Translations under genes and position numbers: made by a program | Notes under the pieces: generated by a model | What the model was told of the DNA's origin: nothing | The model's input: only the letters and a program-made list of their open reading frames with translations | Databases searched by the model: none | In this document: piece after piece, positions 1 through 6,882 of the stretch | How the letters are laid out: each line of letters starts with the position of its first letter | Position numbering within the stretch: position 1 is the stretch's first letter | Assembly (NCBI GenBank): GCA_000436075.1 | Contig: FR884643.1 | Location: forward strand, 23,492 to 35,376 | Length of the DNA stretch: 11,885 bases | Source of the DNA: Eggerthella sp. CAG:209 | GTDB lineage: Bacteria > Actinomycetota > Coriobacteriia > Coriobacteriales > Eggerthellaceae | Direction: 5' to 3'

Positions 1-592
1 CGCCGCAGTCATCACCGTTTCCGATAGGCATGTATTCGATGAAACGAACATGTAAGGGGGCATCTACCGTTAAGCGGGCAAAAGAAAGAAGATCCTGGTT
101 TAAACTGCGGACGACAACCGTATTGAGCTTGACGGGGAAAAGGCCTGCCGAAAGGGCCGCCTCTATACCTTTGAGAGCATCATCCAGGTTACCGAGCCTG
201 GTAATGAAGCGATACTGTTCCGTGTCAAGCGTGTCCAGCGATATATTCACGCGGGAAAGGCCCGCAGCTTTCAGGTCGGCTGCCATACCGGGCAGGAGTA
301 TTGCATTGGTGGTTAGCGCAACGCTTTCGATGCCAGGGGTTTGAGCGGTTCGTTCAATGAGGCTCAAGAGTCCTTTGCGAACGGTTGGCTCGCCGCCGGT
401 GAAGCGGATATGTTTGATTCCGAGCTGCGATGCGCATTCGATTGCTTTATGGACTTCTTCGAGGGTTAGTACGCTTTCTCGGGGAATGCTCTTAACGCCA
501 TGCTCAGGCATGCAGTAGATGCAGCGCAGGTTGCAACGGTCGGTAAGCGATATACGCAGATAGTCGATTTGTCTTCCCTGACCGTCTTTCAT
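1..592 (-). CDS. moaA: GTP 3',8-cyclase MoaA (radical SAM), 3' end outside window
   Basis: MoaA uses S-adenosylmethionine and two 4Fe-4S clusters to rearrange GTP, the first committed step of molybdopterin synthesis in the cytoplasm. The visible 197 codons start at an ATG (complement of 590-592) preceded by an AAAGGAG ribosome site five bases upstream. Residues 20-27 carry the radical-SAM CxxxCxxC motif (C20, C24, C27), followed by FTGGEPTVRKGL, the SAM-binding glycine motif, and by NISLDTLD and RFIEYMPIGNG, all typical of MoaA. The second cluster's cysteines and the C-terminal GG lie beyond position 1 and cannot be judged. It is the last visible gene of the leftward modA-modB-modC-moaA run, 65 bases after modC with no clear terminator between them, so cotranscription with molybdate uptake is likely. 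The identity is nearly certain from the motifs. Confidence 0.95.
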   Translation of the reverse strand, partial: MKDGQGRQIDYLRISLTDRCNLRCIYCMPEHGVKSIPRESVLTLEEVHKAIECASQLGIKHIRFTGGEPTVRKGLLSLIERTAQTPGIESVALTTNAILLPGMAADLKAAGLSRVNISLDTLDTEQYRFITRLGNLDDALKGIEAALSAGLFPVKLNTVVVRSLNQDLLSFARLTVDAPLHVRFIEYMPIGNGDDCG

Positions 593-657
593 GGCGTCTC
601 CTTTCGGGTGATAGTGGTATGCGGGTTGAGCCGTTGAGCGTAACCGCGTTGGTTCGG

Positions 658-1782
658 CTATTTGGATACGAGGTAAACCTTATCGGAAGGGATGCGGATC
701 AGAAGCACTTCGTCTTTGACTGGTAGCTTTTCTTCGGGCACCTTCAATTTGTCGACGCGCCAGAATAAGTGCTGTTCAAGGTATTTCATCTCATTTTCAG
801 TCTGTCCAACTACGGGGTCTGAGCCTGGCGTACGATCGAGGAATTCCAGCAGCACCGAACGATCAAAACGCGAGTCGCTCGTGCGGACAACCCGAACACG
901 ATAGGTGTTCCGTCCTGGCTCTTCTGCACGTTCCAGAAAGAATGCTCGGACTCCCATATAGGTTAGGTTCTCTGGTGCGGGCTTGTCGGTATCCACTTCG
1001 ATGCCCCACGCGGGCAAGAACACCCGACGATCGTCAATCCGATGGGCAGGGGTTGTGTTCTTGCAGCCGGAGAGCCTGATGCTTGCTGCTGATTGGGGGT
1101 TGTTGACTAAATTGTTGCCCGTGCTCACCTCCATGACATGCCCCTTTTCGATCACGGCGATACGATCACAAAAACGCAGTGCCTCATCGATATCGTGGCT
1201 AACGTATAGAATCGTTCCATGGAAGGTTTCGAACAGTCCAGCCAGGTTCTGCTCCAATACTCCTTTTAAATGTGCATCGAGGGCAGAGAAAGGCTCATCA
1301 AGCATAAGGATGTCAGGTTTTGCTGCCAACATGCGAGCCAGGGCAACGCGTTGCTGCTGTCCCCCTGAAAGTTGGGAGGGGTATCGTTTGCCGAATCCGT
1401 CTAGGCCAAAGCGCTTCAGTTCAGCGTCCACTTGAGCGTTACGTTCTTCTTTAGGCAGCTTTCGGTCGATTCCCGCCGCTACGTTTTCTGCCACGGTTAA
1501 GTTGGGGAACAGCATATAGTTTTGGAACAACAGAGCGGTTTTGCGTTCTTGAGGGGAAAGGTTCACAGTGGGGCGTTTCCCGGCTTCCCGTTCAAAGAAC
1601 GTTTTTCCGTTCACTACGATCTTTCCTTCATCGGGTGTTTCGATGCCTGCAATACACCTCATGGTAAGGCTCTTTCCGCAACCTGATTCGCCCAGCCAGC
1701 CTATGGTTTCGTTGCCGGCTTCTATATCCACGTCGAGGGTAAATGCGGGGAAGCTCTTTTTTATGGATACGGAAAGGCTCAT
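658..1782 (-). CDS. modC: Molybdate ABC transporter ATP-binding protein ModC
   Basis: Cytoplasmic ATPase that powers molybdate (possibly also tungstate) import through ModB. 374 residues. The nucleotide-binding domain fills about residues 1-230: Walker A GESGCGKS at 31-38, Q-loop glutamine at 87, signature LSGGQQQR from 138, Walker B ILMLDEP at 158-164 and switch histidine H196. The C-terminal 140 residues are diverged; GVRAFFLERA resembles the TOBE-type regulatory folds of this transporter class, but I do not see a clear molybdate-binding Mop motif. Its ATG overlaps the modB stop in an ATGA, so translation is probably coupled to modB. Substrate is assigned mainly from the adjacent modA, modB and moaA; the ATPase sequence alone would not separate molybdate from other oxyanions. 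Confidence 0.93.
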   Translation of the reverse strand: MSLSVSIKKSFPAFTLDVDIEAGNETIGWLGESGCGKSLTMRCIAGIETPDEGKIVVNGKTFFEREAGKRPTVNLSPQERKTALLFQNYMLFPNLTVAENVAAGIDRKLPKEERNAQVDAELKRFGLDGFGKRYPSQLSGGQQQRVALARMLAAKPDILMLDEPFSALDAHLKGVLEQNLAGLFETFHGTILYVSHDIDEALRFCDRIAVIEKGHVMEVSTGNNLVNNPQSAASIRLSGCKNTTPAHRIDDRRVFLPAWGIEVDTDKPAPENLTYMGVRAFFLERAEEPGRNTYRVRVVRTSDSRFDRSVLLEFLDRTPGSDPVVGQTENEMKYLEQHLFWRVDKLKVPEEKLPVKDEVLLIRIPSDKVYLVSK

Positions 1783-3209
1783 TGCTCAGCTCCCTTACGG
1801 TATTTGGTAGTGCTGTTGCTCCACAAGTTGATGAACAGGAACACGATGAAGCTGAATCCGATAACGATCGCGGTCCAGAACCAGGCAACGCCATCGTTCC
1901 CGTTCATCCATTCGAAGTAGATGGCGATGGGAATAGTGCGGGTGATGCCCAGATAGTTGCCTGCCAAGAACAACGTTGCGCCGAATTCACCAAGTGCACG
2001 TGCGAATGCGAGCGCGGTTCCGGCGGCAATGCTGCTCCAGGAAAGGGGGAGCATCAATTTCAGGAAGATGCGTGTATTGCTCCATCCCAAGGTGCGAGCT
2101 GCATCGAGCATATTGGTATCGAGGTTTTCAAAAGCACCCAGGGCACTTCGATACATCAAGGGGAATGCAACCACTACTGCGGCAATAACCGTTGCGGGCC
2201 AGCTGAAGATAAGGGGAAATCCGATATCGATGAAGAAGCTGCCAAAGGCGGTATTCCTGCCGCATAGATACAGCAAGATGAAGCCACATACAGTCGGGGG
2301 AAGCACCATGGGGATGGTGAATATGCTGTCGGCGATATTCTTTGCCTTTTGCGAAAGATGAAGACACCAATATGCAGCCAGCAGGCCAAGGACGAAGATG
2401 AAAACGATGGCAACGCCAGTAGTTTTAAGGGTTACCCACAGGGGACTCCAGTCAAGTTCTGAGAGAAATTTGCCCGCTGCGGCAATTCCTGTGGCCCCTT
2501 CGTTCACGGTAACCTCATTTGCTGGGGCCGGTCGACCGAAATCGGCAAATGAGGGTTTGAAGTAGTTTGGGTTGTCACTGTCGGTGAGGTCGGAGCCATC
2601 GGTGCCTATAACGCTAGCATACACAGTTCCATTTATTTCTTGATCGAATGAGAAGCGGATGTTGCCGATTTCGTAGGTTGGGTTGCTCGTGAAGTGCCAG
2701 GTACCGATTCGGGAAAGGGGAATCGAGCCCGCTGCCGTTTTGCCATCGAGCGCACAGAGGTAGCTTTTTAAGAGTTTTATATCATTCTCGTCGTCGATAT
2801 CGATGCCAAGAGTCTGTGCTGCTTGGGCGGGAACGTAAGCAACTGCATAGGATTCGGAGGCAATAAGCTGAAAGAATTCGCCTGTCTCGTTTCCAACTAA
2901 ATACGAGTAACCGTAATACGTTCCATCGATAGCTCGATTCGACCCTTTTTGGGCACGTGCGAAATCGCAGACTGCGTAGGAGGTGCCCTCAATCGATGCG
3001 CTGGTTGCATCTTCCGATACGCTAACTTTAGTCGATTCTCCGTTTTCAGAGGAAGAAGCCTGGGAATTGGTAGTTTTGGGGGCTTGGGGAGTGTCAACAT
3101 CGCCCAAAGCCTCATCGGCAAATGCCTTGCAAGGGAACAACGCCGTCGTCAAAACCAGTATCAGCATGAATAAGCAGGTGGCGCTTGCCGTGCCTCGTTT
3201 TGTATTCAT
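1779..3209 (-). CDS. modB: Molybdate ABC transporter permease ModB with large N-terminal extracytoplasmic extension
   Basis: Membrane channel of the molybdate importer. At 476 residues it is about twice the usual ModB length (roughly 220-230). Residues 1-31 look like a signal sequence or anchor (hydrophobic 11-26, AFA just before D32). A Ser/Thr/Glu-rich linker runs to about 72, then a soluble region of unknown family to about 230, rich in aromatic residues (DGTYYGYSYLVG, RIGTWHF). The normal permease begins near 252 with DWSPLWVTLKTT and has about five membrane spans (near 259-281, 297-316, 336-352, 394-412, 443-463). The ABC-coupling EAA-type loop is near 363-390 (MLDAARTLGWS, LPLS). The ATG has AAGGA a few bases upstream. 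The extension is continuous with the permease and has no internal stop, so I read it as a genuine fusion. What it binds is unknown; contact with ModA or with the anion is a guess. Confidence 0.9.
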   Translation of the reverse strand: MNTKRGTASATCLFMLILVLTTALFPCKAFADEALGDVDTPQAPKTTNSQASSSENGESTKVSVSEDATSASIEGTSYAVCDFARAQKGSNRAIDGTYYGYSYLVGNETGEFFQLIASESYAVAYVPAQAAQTLGIDIDDENDIKLLKSYLCALDGKTAAGSIPLSRIGTWHFTSNPTYEIGNIRFSFDQEINGTVYASVIGTDGSDLTDSDNPNYFKPSFADFGRPAPANEVTVNEGATGIAAAGKFLSELDWSPLWVTLKTTGVAIVFIFVLGLLAAYWCLHLSQKAKNIADSIFTIPMVLPPTVCGFILLYLCGRNTAFGSFFIDIGFPLIFSWPATVIAAVVVAFPLMYRSALGAFENLDTNMLDAARTLGWSNTRIFLKLMLPLSWSSIAAGTALAFARALGEFGATLFLAGNYLGITRTIPIAIYFEWMNGNDGVAWFWTAIVIGFSFIVFLFINLWSNSTTKYRKGAEQ

Positions 3210-3241
3210 GGAAGGTCCTTATCTGAAAAGGTAGCGTATCG

Positions 3242-3277
3242 AAAAATGGGAGATGGGCGTTGCTGCGCGCCCATCTC
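3242..3277 (-). terminator. Hairpin with T-tract between modA and modB (terminator or attenuator)
   Basis: Read on the minus strand, a 10-bp perfect stem (arms 3268-3277 and 3250-3259, GAGATGGGCG and its complement) closes an 8-base loop. Four bases later comes TTTTT (3242-3246). This has the form of an intrinsic terminator, with the T-tract slightly displaced. It lies 36 bases after the modA stop and about 33 bases before the modB start. Partial termination here would give more ModA than ModBC, as is common for binding-protein-dependent transporters; it could also stabilise the modA 3' end. Confidence 0.65.
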
Positions 3278-3312
3278 TAGAAACTAGCGAAGTTGAAGTG
3301 GTTGTTTGCGGA

Positions 3313-4179
3313 TTACGCCAACTCGAAGCCCCACTTCTGCCAGATTGCCTGAGCCTTTTCGCTGTTTATGCACCAGTCAAGGAATTCCTTGGTGGCGTCA
3401 ACGTTCTTGCAATCCTTAGTGATAGCGCCAGGATACACGATGTTCTTGTGGGTGTCGCCAGGTACGGTGCCAACAATCTCTACGCCACCAAAGCGATAGA
3501 CGTCGGAGGTGTATACAAAGGCAATATCAACATCGCCAGACTGAGCATGCTTGCAAACGTTGCCAACAGAGGTGTCGGTTACAACCTTGTAGTCGGAGCC
3601 GTAAGAGCCGCCCTTACCGGAGATTTCCTTGCCGGTTTTGCCTGCGTCATCACCAGCGGGGGTGTAAACGCCAACGGTGGAAAGGGACTGTGCTGCATAG
3701 TTGCCTGCTGGAACAGAGTCATCGCCAACGCAGATGGAGTACTTGCCGGCGGCAATGTCCTCAAGCGTTATATCGGAGAGACCAGAGCCTTCCTTAGAAA
3801 CCATAACCAGATCATTCTTGAACAGGTCAACGCGGGTTCCTTCGTCAACATAACCTTCCTTGACGGCGGTATCCATGGAACCCTTGGATGCAGAAATCAA
3901 AAGATCGGCATAGGATCCTGCACTGAGCATCTCGTTCAGCTCGCCTGAAGCCTTGTACTGGGTGTCGGCGAAGGATACATTGCTATGACCGTCCTCAATG
4001 TAAGCTTGTTGAGCTTCTTCCATTGCCTTCGAAAGAGAGTTGGCGGCAAATACCTGAAGCTGAACGTCCTCTTTCCTTTGCTCTTGTTGGCAACCGGTAA
4101 GAGCTACAGCAACCAACGCGCAGCAAGCGAAAGCCGCAAATGCGGTGGCGAGTCTTTTCGCCTTTTGGGTGACAGTCAT
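3313..4179 (-). CDS. modA: Molybdate-binding lipoprotein ModA
   Basis: Extracytoplasmic solute-binding protein that captures molybdate and delivers it to ModB. 288 residues. A short basic start (KAKR) and hydrophobic segment (11-26) end in the lipobox ALTGC with acylated cysteine C30, so the mature protein should be membrane-tethered. Family landmarks are FAANSLSKAM near 44-53 (anion-binding serine region), KASGELNEML near 76-85, and DLLISASKGSMD near 92-103. C-terminal residues AQAIWQKWGFEL also match ModA. An AGAGGA ribosome site lies about nine bases before the ATG. First gene of the leftward operon and divergent from a ModE-like regulator. Relatives bind tungstate as well, and the sequence alone does not settle the preferred anion. 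Confidence 0.93.
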   Translation of the reverse strand: MTVTQKAKRLATAFAAFACCALVAVALTGCQQEQRKEDVQLQVFAANSLSKAMEEAQQAYIEDGHSNVSFADTQYKASGELNEMLSAGSYADLLISASKGSMDTAVKEGYVDEGTRVDLFKNDLVMVSKEGSGLSDITLEDIAAGKYSICVGDDSVPAGNYAAQSLSTVGVYTPAGDDAGKTGKEISGKGGSYGSDYKVVTDTSVGNVCKHAQSGDVDIAFVYTSDVYRFGGVEIVGTVPGDTHKNIVYPGAITKDCKNVDATKEFLDWCINSEKAQAIWQKWGFELA

Positions 4180-4303
4180 GGGGGAGTCCTCTCAACTCGG
4201 GGCGTGGTTTTGTCCTTTCGCGAGAATAAATGCAAAATCCCTTGTTTGGTTTGGGAAAATAGTCGAAACGATTGTGAAGTGTCGATTCCGAGAGGTAAAC
4301 GGT
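4180..4303. promoter_or_regulatory. Divergent modA / ModE-like promoter region
   Basis: The 124 bases between the two divergent start codons must hold the promoters of both units. A weak rightward candidate is TTGTCC (4210-4215) and CAAAAT (4233-4238), spaced 17 bases, each matching four of six consensus positions. I could not find a convincing leftward promoter. A direct repeat CGATT (4269-4273 and 4283-4287) and the near-palindrome TTCGCGAGAA are possible operator elements, but nothing matches the E. coli ModE operator well. Confidence 0.4.
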
Positions 4304-4747
4304 ATGCGCAGCGATGAAGTATCGGCAGACATCAAAGTTTTCATAAGTTCAAAGAGCCAAGCGCGCCACAGCCCCGGGCTTGGGCATGGCGTTGTGGAAT
4401 TGTGTGAGCGGGTTGAACGGTTGGGCTCTCTGAATAAAGCTGCAGCAGATATGGGCATGGCCTACAGTAAGGCATGGCGTATTGTTAAGCAGGCTGAAGA
4501 GGGTCTTGACGTGGCTTTATTCCTTCGCCAAGGTGCCCGTGGTTCTTGTTTGACCGAAGAAGCCAAAGCGCTAATCGAGTTGTTTCGCAAAGTGGAGCGC
4601 GAAACGAACGCCTGCGCCAATCGGGTGCTTCGTGAGTCTTTGGACGATTTGGTTGACAAAGGTGTTCTTTCCCATGCTTCGGCCCCTGATTTGGAAAAGA
4701 AAGCCACACCTGAGCTTATTGCGCAGGTGCGTGCGTTGGGGCTTTAG
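4304..4747 (+). CDS. ModE-like winged helix-turn-helix regulator lacking the molybdate-binding domain
   Basis: Small DNA-binding protein, 147 residues, resembling the N-terminal domain of ModE. The helix-turn-helix spans about residues 40-62 (LGSLNKAAADMGMAYSKAWRIV; compare the GSISQGAKDAGISYKSAW region of E. coli ModE), followed by the wing with FLRQGARG and LTEEAKALIELF. Full ModE is about 260 residues, with two C-terminal Mop/TOBE folds that sense molybdate; here only about 45 charged residues remain after the DNA-binding domain. I chose the ATG at 4304 because AGAGG sits at 4291-4295 with good spacing and similarity starts just after; an upstream in-frame ATG at 4145 would overlap modA and its promoter region. 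Divergence from modA suggests it controls the mod operon. How it senses molybdate is not visible. Confidence 0.82.
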   Translation: MRSDEVSADIKVFISSKSQARHSPGLGHGVVELCERVERLGSLNKAAADMGMAYSKAWRIVKQAEEGLDVALFLRQGARGSCLTEEAKALIELFRKVERETNACANRVLRESLDDLVDKGVLSHASAPDLEKKATPELIAQVRALGL

Positions 4748-4805
4748 GTATCCCTCTTCATTGTTTATTTGGCTGATAGCTTGATATGGCGAAATTACCA
4801 GGTAG

Positions 4806-4856
4806 CCGTTTACCGCTTATAGCCAACCGTTTACTGAGGGTCTTTTCGGTAAGCGG
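4806..4856. repeat. Short CCGTTTAC repeats in convergent gap
   Basis: CCGTTTAC occurs at 4806-4813 and 4827-4834, 21 bases apart start to start (two helical turns), and a near-inverse GTAAGCGG lies at 4849-4856. CCGCTTA (4813-4819) can also pair with TAAGCGG (4850-4856). These lie in the 159-base gap between two convergent genes. They could be protein-binding sites or part of RNA folding, or chance. Confidence 0.3.
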
Positions 4857-4882
4857 AAAAGCCGTTTTCTTGCTGCTTTTTT
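4852..4882 (+). terminator. Probable terminator of the ModE-like gene
   Basis: On the plus strand AGCGGAAAA (4852-4860) pairs with TTTTCT-GCT (4865-4874, one bulged T and one G-T pair) around the loop GCCG. Two bases later comes a run of six T (4877-4882). The stem is A-T rich, so it is only moderately convincing. It lies about 105 bases after the regulator's stop. No clear terminator for the opposing mobB-mobA gene was found. Confidence 0.5.
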
Positions 4883-4906
4883 GAATCGGTATTTTTAAGG
4901 CAGCTC

Positions 4907-6127
4907 TTAGCTATACATGCGGTATAGAACCTCTGCTTGAGCAAGCTCTTGGGGCGTATTCACGTTGGCAAAGGGATCAATCGATCCAGGCTTGCGCATG
5001 AGCTCGGCGTTGAATCGAGTGCAGTCGATTGACTCGATCAAATCACGCATGCGTTTTGACCCTTGCGAAGTGATGGTCTCCAGAATAGGCTGGCACGTGC
5101 TTTTGCGATACACCGCTGCAAATGGTTCGTAATTCCCGTTATTGAATGGCACTACCGCATCGCTTCCATTTGCCTGCATCGCAAGAGCCTCGCGGGTAAG
5201 AATTTGTGGCGAAAAGGCAATCATGTCGCAAGCAACAACGCCAACGGCATCGTTGGAGCTCGCCTCAATTGCGGTAAGGAGTCCAGGTAGGGCCCCTCGT
5301 TCTTCCATGACATCGCTGACAAGGCGGAGCTTGGGGTGCCGCTCAAGGAGATAACGCAGCTCTGGTTCTTCGTTGGTTGTGACGATGAGCTCGTCGGCAA
5401 ATGAGGCAACTACTTCCAGCATATGCTCGATTAGAGGGCGTCCCAAAAAGGGGGTCAATGCCTTTGATTGTCCCATTCGTTTCGATTCGCCGCCTGCCTG
5501 AATGGCAATGGTAAGCAGCGCACGCGTATATCGTTTTCGCAAAAACGCTGCAATAGCTTCAATGTCCTCGAAACCGAACACCTCGACAGCGGTTTTGCGG
5601 GCAATTTGCTCAACGGCCGGCATGTCGGTAACGATGGCGGCTGGTATTGCGGGCCGGTCGGGTGTTTCGTCGTCAGACCGTGAGGGTTCTGTGCTGGACA
5701 AGCGATCGATGAGAGCTTCTGCGGCTATTTGATCTTTTGAATTTTCTGCTCGAAGCAGTTCGATGGTTGGCAATCCTATGCCGCGAAACCCTTCCACGAG
5801 CACCAAATCGTAGTTAGGCATAAGTTCTAATGCTTCGGAGCAGGAAATTTCCTGGGCTAGGTCGCATGTGAATGCCAAGCGTTTACTTGAAAGGATCGCG
5901 GTGGCTTTTGACCCAGCGGCACGATGACGGTATGAGTCTTTCCCTGGAATGTCGATTTCAAACTCAGGGTGTCCGTGGTGCTTCATGGTGCCAATAGCAA
6001 GTCCCTGGCGAGTAAGCTCGGTTATGATTTTTTCCAACAGGGTTGTTTTCCCTGAATTCTGCCTTCCCACGAAAGAAACGGCAGGGCTCGGTCGATAAGG
6101 CTTATGGGGTAGAGGTTCGTAGATCAT
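4907..6127 (-). CDS. mobAB: MobB-MobA fusion: GTP-binding adaptor plus molybdenum cofactor guanylyltransferase
   Basis: Attaches GMP from GTP to molybdopterin, making the guanine dinucleotide cofactor used by DMSO reductase-family enzymes such as formate dehydrogenase. 406 residues. The N-terminal MobB part (about 1-200) has a P-loop GRQNSGKTT at 21-29, the family KHHGH and GKDSYRHRAAGS segment near 49-73, and LVLVEGFR near 109-116. The C-terminal MobA part (about 206-406) has AGGESKRMGQSKAL near 211-224, the metal-binding CDM near 300-302, NYEPFAAVYR near 333-342 and FANVNTPQEL near 386-395. I chose the ATG at 6127 because AAGGA lies five bases before it; the frame stays open 44 codons further upstream to 6259, but that start lacks a ribosome site and the added residues match nothing. 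It converges with the ModE-like gene and diverges from the MOSC gene. Confidence 0.92.
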   Translation of the reverse strand: MIYEPLPHKPYRPSPAVSFVGRQNSGKTTLLEKIITELTRQGLAIGTMKHHGHPEFEIDIPGKDSYRHRAAGSKATAILSSKRLAFTCDLAQEISCSEALELMPNYDLVLVEGFRGIGLPTIELLRAENSKDQIAAEALIDRLSSTEPSRSDDETPDRPAIPAAIVTDMPAVEQIARKTAVEVFGFEDIEAIAAFLRKRYTRALLTIAIQAGGESKRMGQSKALTPFLGRPLIEHMLEVVASFADELIVTTNEEPELRYLLERHPKLRLVSDVMEERGALPGLLTAIEASSNDAVGVVACDMIAFSPQILTREALAMQANGSDAVVPFNNGNYEPFAAVYRKSTCQPILETITSQGSKRMRDLIESIDCTRFNAELMRKPGSIDPFANVNTPQELAQAEVLYRMYS

Positions 6128-6363
6128 GCCATTCCTTGTGTTTGCTTTAGGCTGCTCAGCATGGCAAGTGTAGGGCATCATGTGGGTTTTCGGCATCCGC
6201 AATATATGAGTGGTTTGGGTGGGGCGTGTAGGCAAATTCTTTTCGCCGTGAATAGGCATCCGTTAGCCCAGCTGATTCTGCCGAAGGAAGGTTGAGCGAC
6301 ATGCTTATTGCACAGTCGTCACTACTATTGGAGCGTTACTTGTTGGCGTTCGAGGAGGCATCA
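6128..6363. other. Divergent intergenic region, mobAB / MOSC gene
   Basis: These 236 bases separate the chosen mobAB and MOSC-gene starts. Frames extending both genes into it are open (mobAB to 6259, MOSC from 6292), but the encoded residues look non-native and the starts lack ribosome sites. The strong GAGGAGG (6352-6358) belongs to the MOSC gene. The region should hold promoters in both directions; a leftward -10-like TATATT exists near 6204-6209, but no good -35 accompanies it. No RNA gene recognised. Confidence 0.4.
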
Positions 6364-6882
6364 ATGGTTTGCATCACATCCATCAACATTTCTGCTCGCA
6401 AAGGAGTTCGGAAAACACCTGTTGGTGATGCTCCTCAGGTTGTCCTTGTCGATGATGGGCTGGAAAACGATGCTCATGCAGGAAAGTGGCACCGTCAGGT
6501 TTCGTTTTTGGCAGAAGCATCCCTTGCGAAAGCTCGTGATATGGGTTTAGAGGTTGGTCCTGGCGATTTTGCGGAAAACTTTACAACCAAGGGAATCGAT
6601 CTGCTTGATTTGCCTTTGGGTACGCAGCTCCGTTTGGGGAAAGATGTGCTGGTAGAAATCAGCCAGATCGGTAAAGTGTGCCATACCCGTTGTGCCATTT
6701 ACCATTTGGCGGGCGATTGCATCTTCCCCCGCGAGGGCATTTTTGGTGTGGTGCTGCATGGTGGTGTTGTTTCGGCTGGTGATGCCATTGAGGTGGTAAG
6801 GCGTGGTGACGGCACGTGCACACATACTCCACCCGAGGCGTTAGCCGAAGTGGAAGCAGCACGAAAGGCAGGCACCCTATGA
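6364..6882 (+). CDS. MOSC-domain protein (Moco sulfur-carrier / cofactor-binding type)
   Basis: 172-residue stand-alone MOSC domain. This fold, named for the Moco sulfurase C-terminal domain, binds the cofactor or carries sulfur in enzymes such as YiiM, mARC and eukaryotic MOCOS. Visible marks are an early ISARKGVRKTPV, DGLENDAHAGKWHRQVSFL near 31-49 (DxHxG-type segment), GDFAENFTT near 67-75, and the conserved cysteine block IGKVCHTRCAIYHLAGDC with C106, C110 and C119. The start at 6364 has a strong GAGGAGG five bases upstream; a longer reading from 6292 has none. Its TGA overlaps the next gene's ATG (ATGA), so it is translationally coupled to a cysteine desulfurase. With the surrounding Moco genes this points to cofactor sulfuration or delivery, but the substrate is inferred. 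Confidence 0.9.
   Translation: MVCITSINISARKGVRKTPVGDAPQVVLVDDGLENDAHAGKWHRQVSFLAEASLAKARDMGLEVGPGDFAENFTTKGIDLLDLPLGTQLRLGKDVLVEISQIGKVCHTRCAIYHLAGDCIFPREGIFGVVLHGGVVSAGDAIEVVRRGDGTCTHTPPEALAEVEAARKAGTL

Noticed and set aside
983..1435. 150-codon open frame antisense to modC
   Set aside because: Shadow of modC; the minus strand carries all ABC ATPase motifs.
3253..3948. 231-codon open frame on the plus strand antisense to modA
   Set aside because: It mirrors the modA codons on the other strand, has no ribosome site of note, and its product resembles no known family; modA is unambiguous.
6128..6259. 44-residue N-terminal extension of the MobB-MobA protein
   Set aside because: The start at 6259 lacks a ribosome site, the residues match no part of MobB, and AAGGA is well placed before the ATG at 6127.
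6292..6363. 24-residue upstream extension of the MOSC protein
   Set aside because: GAGGAGG sits five bases before the ATG at 6364, and similarity to MOSC proteins begins just after it.
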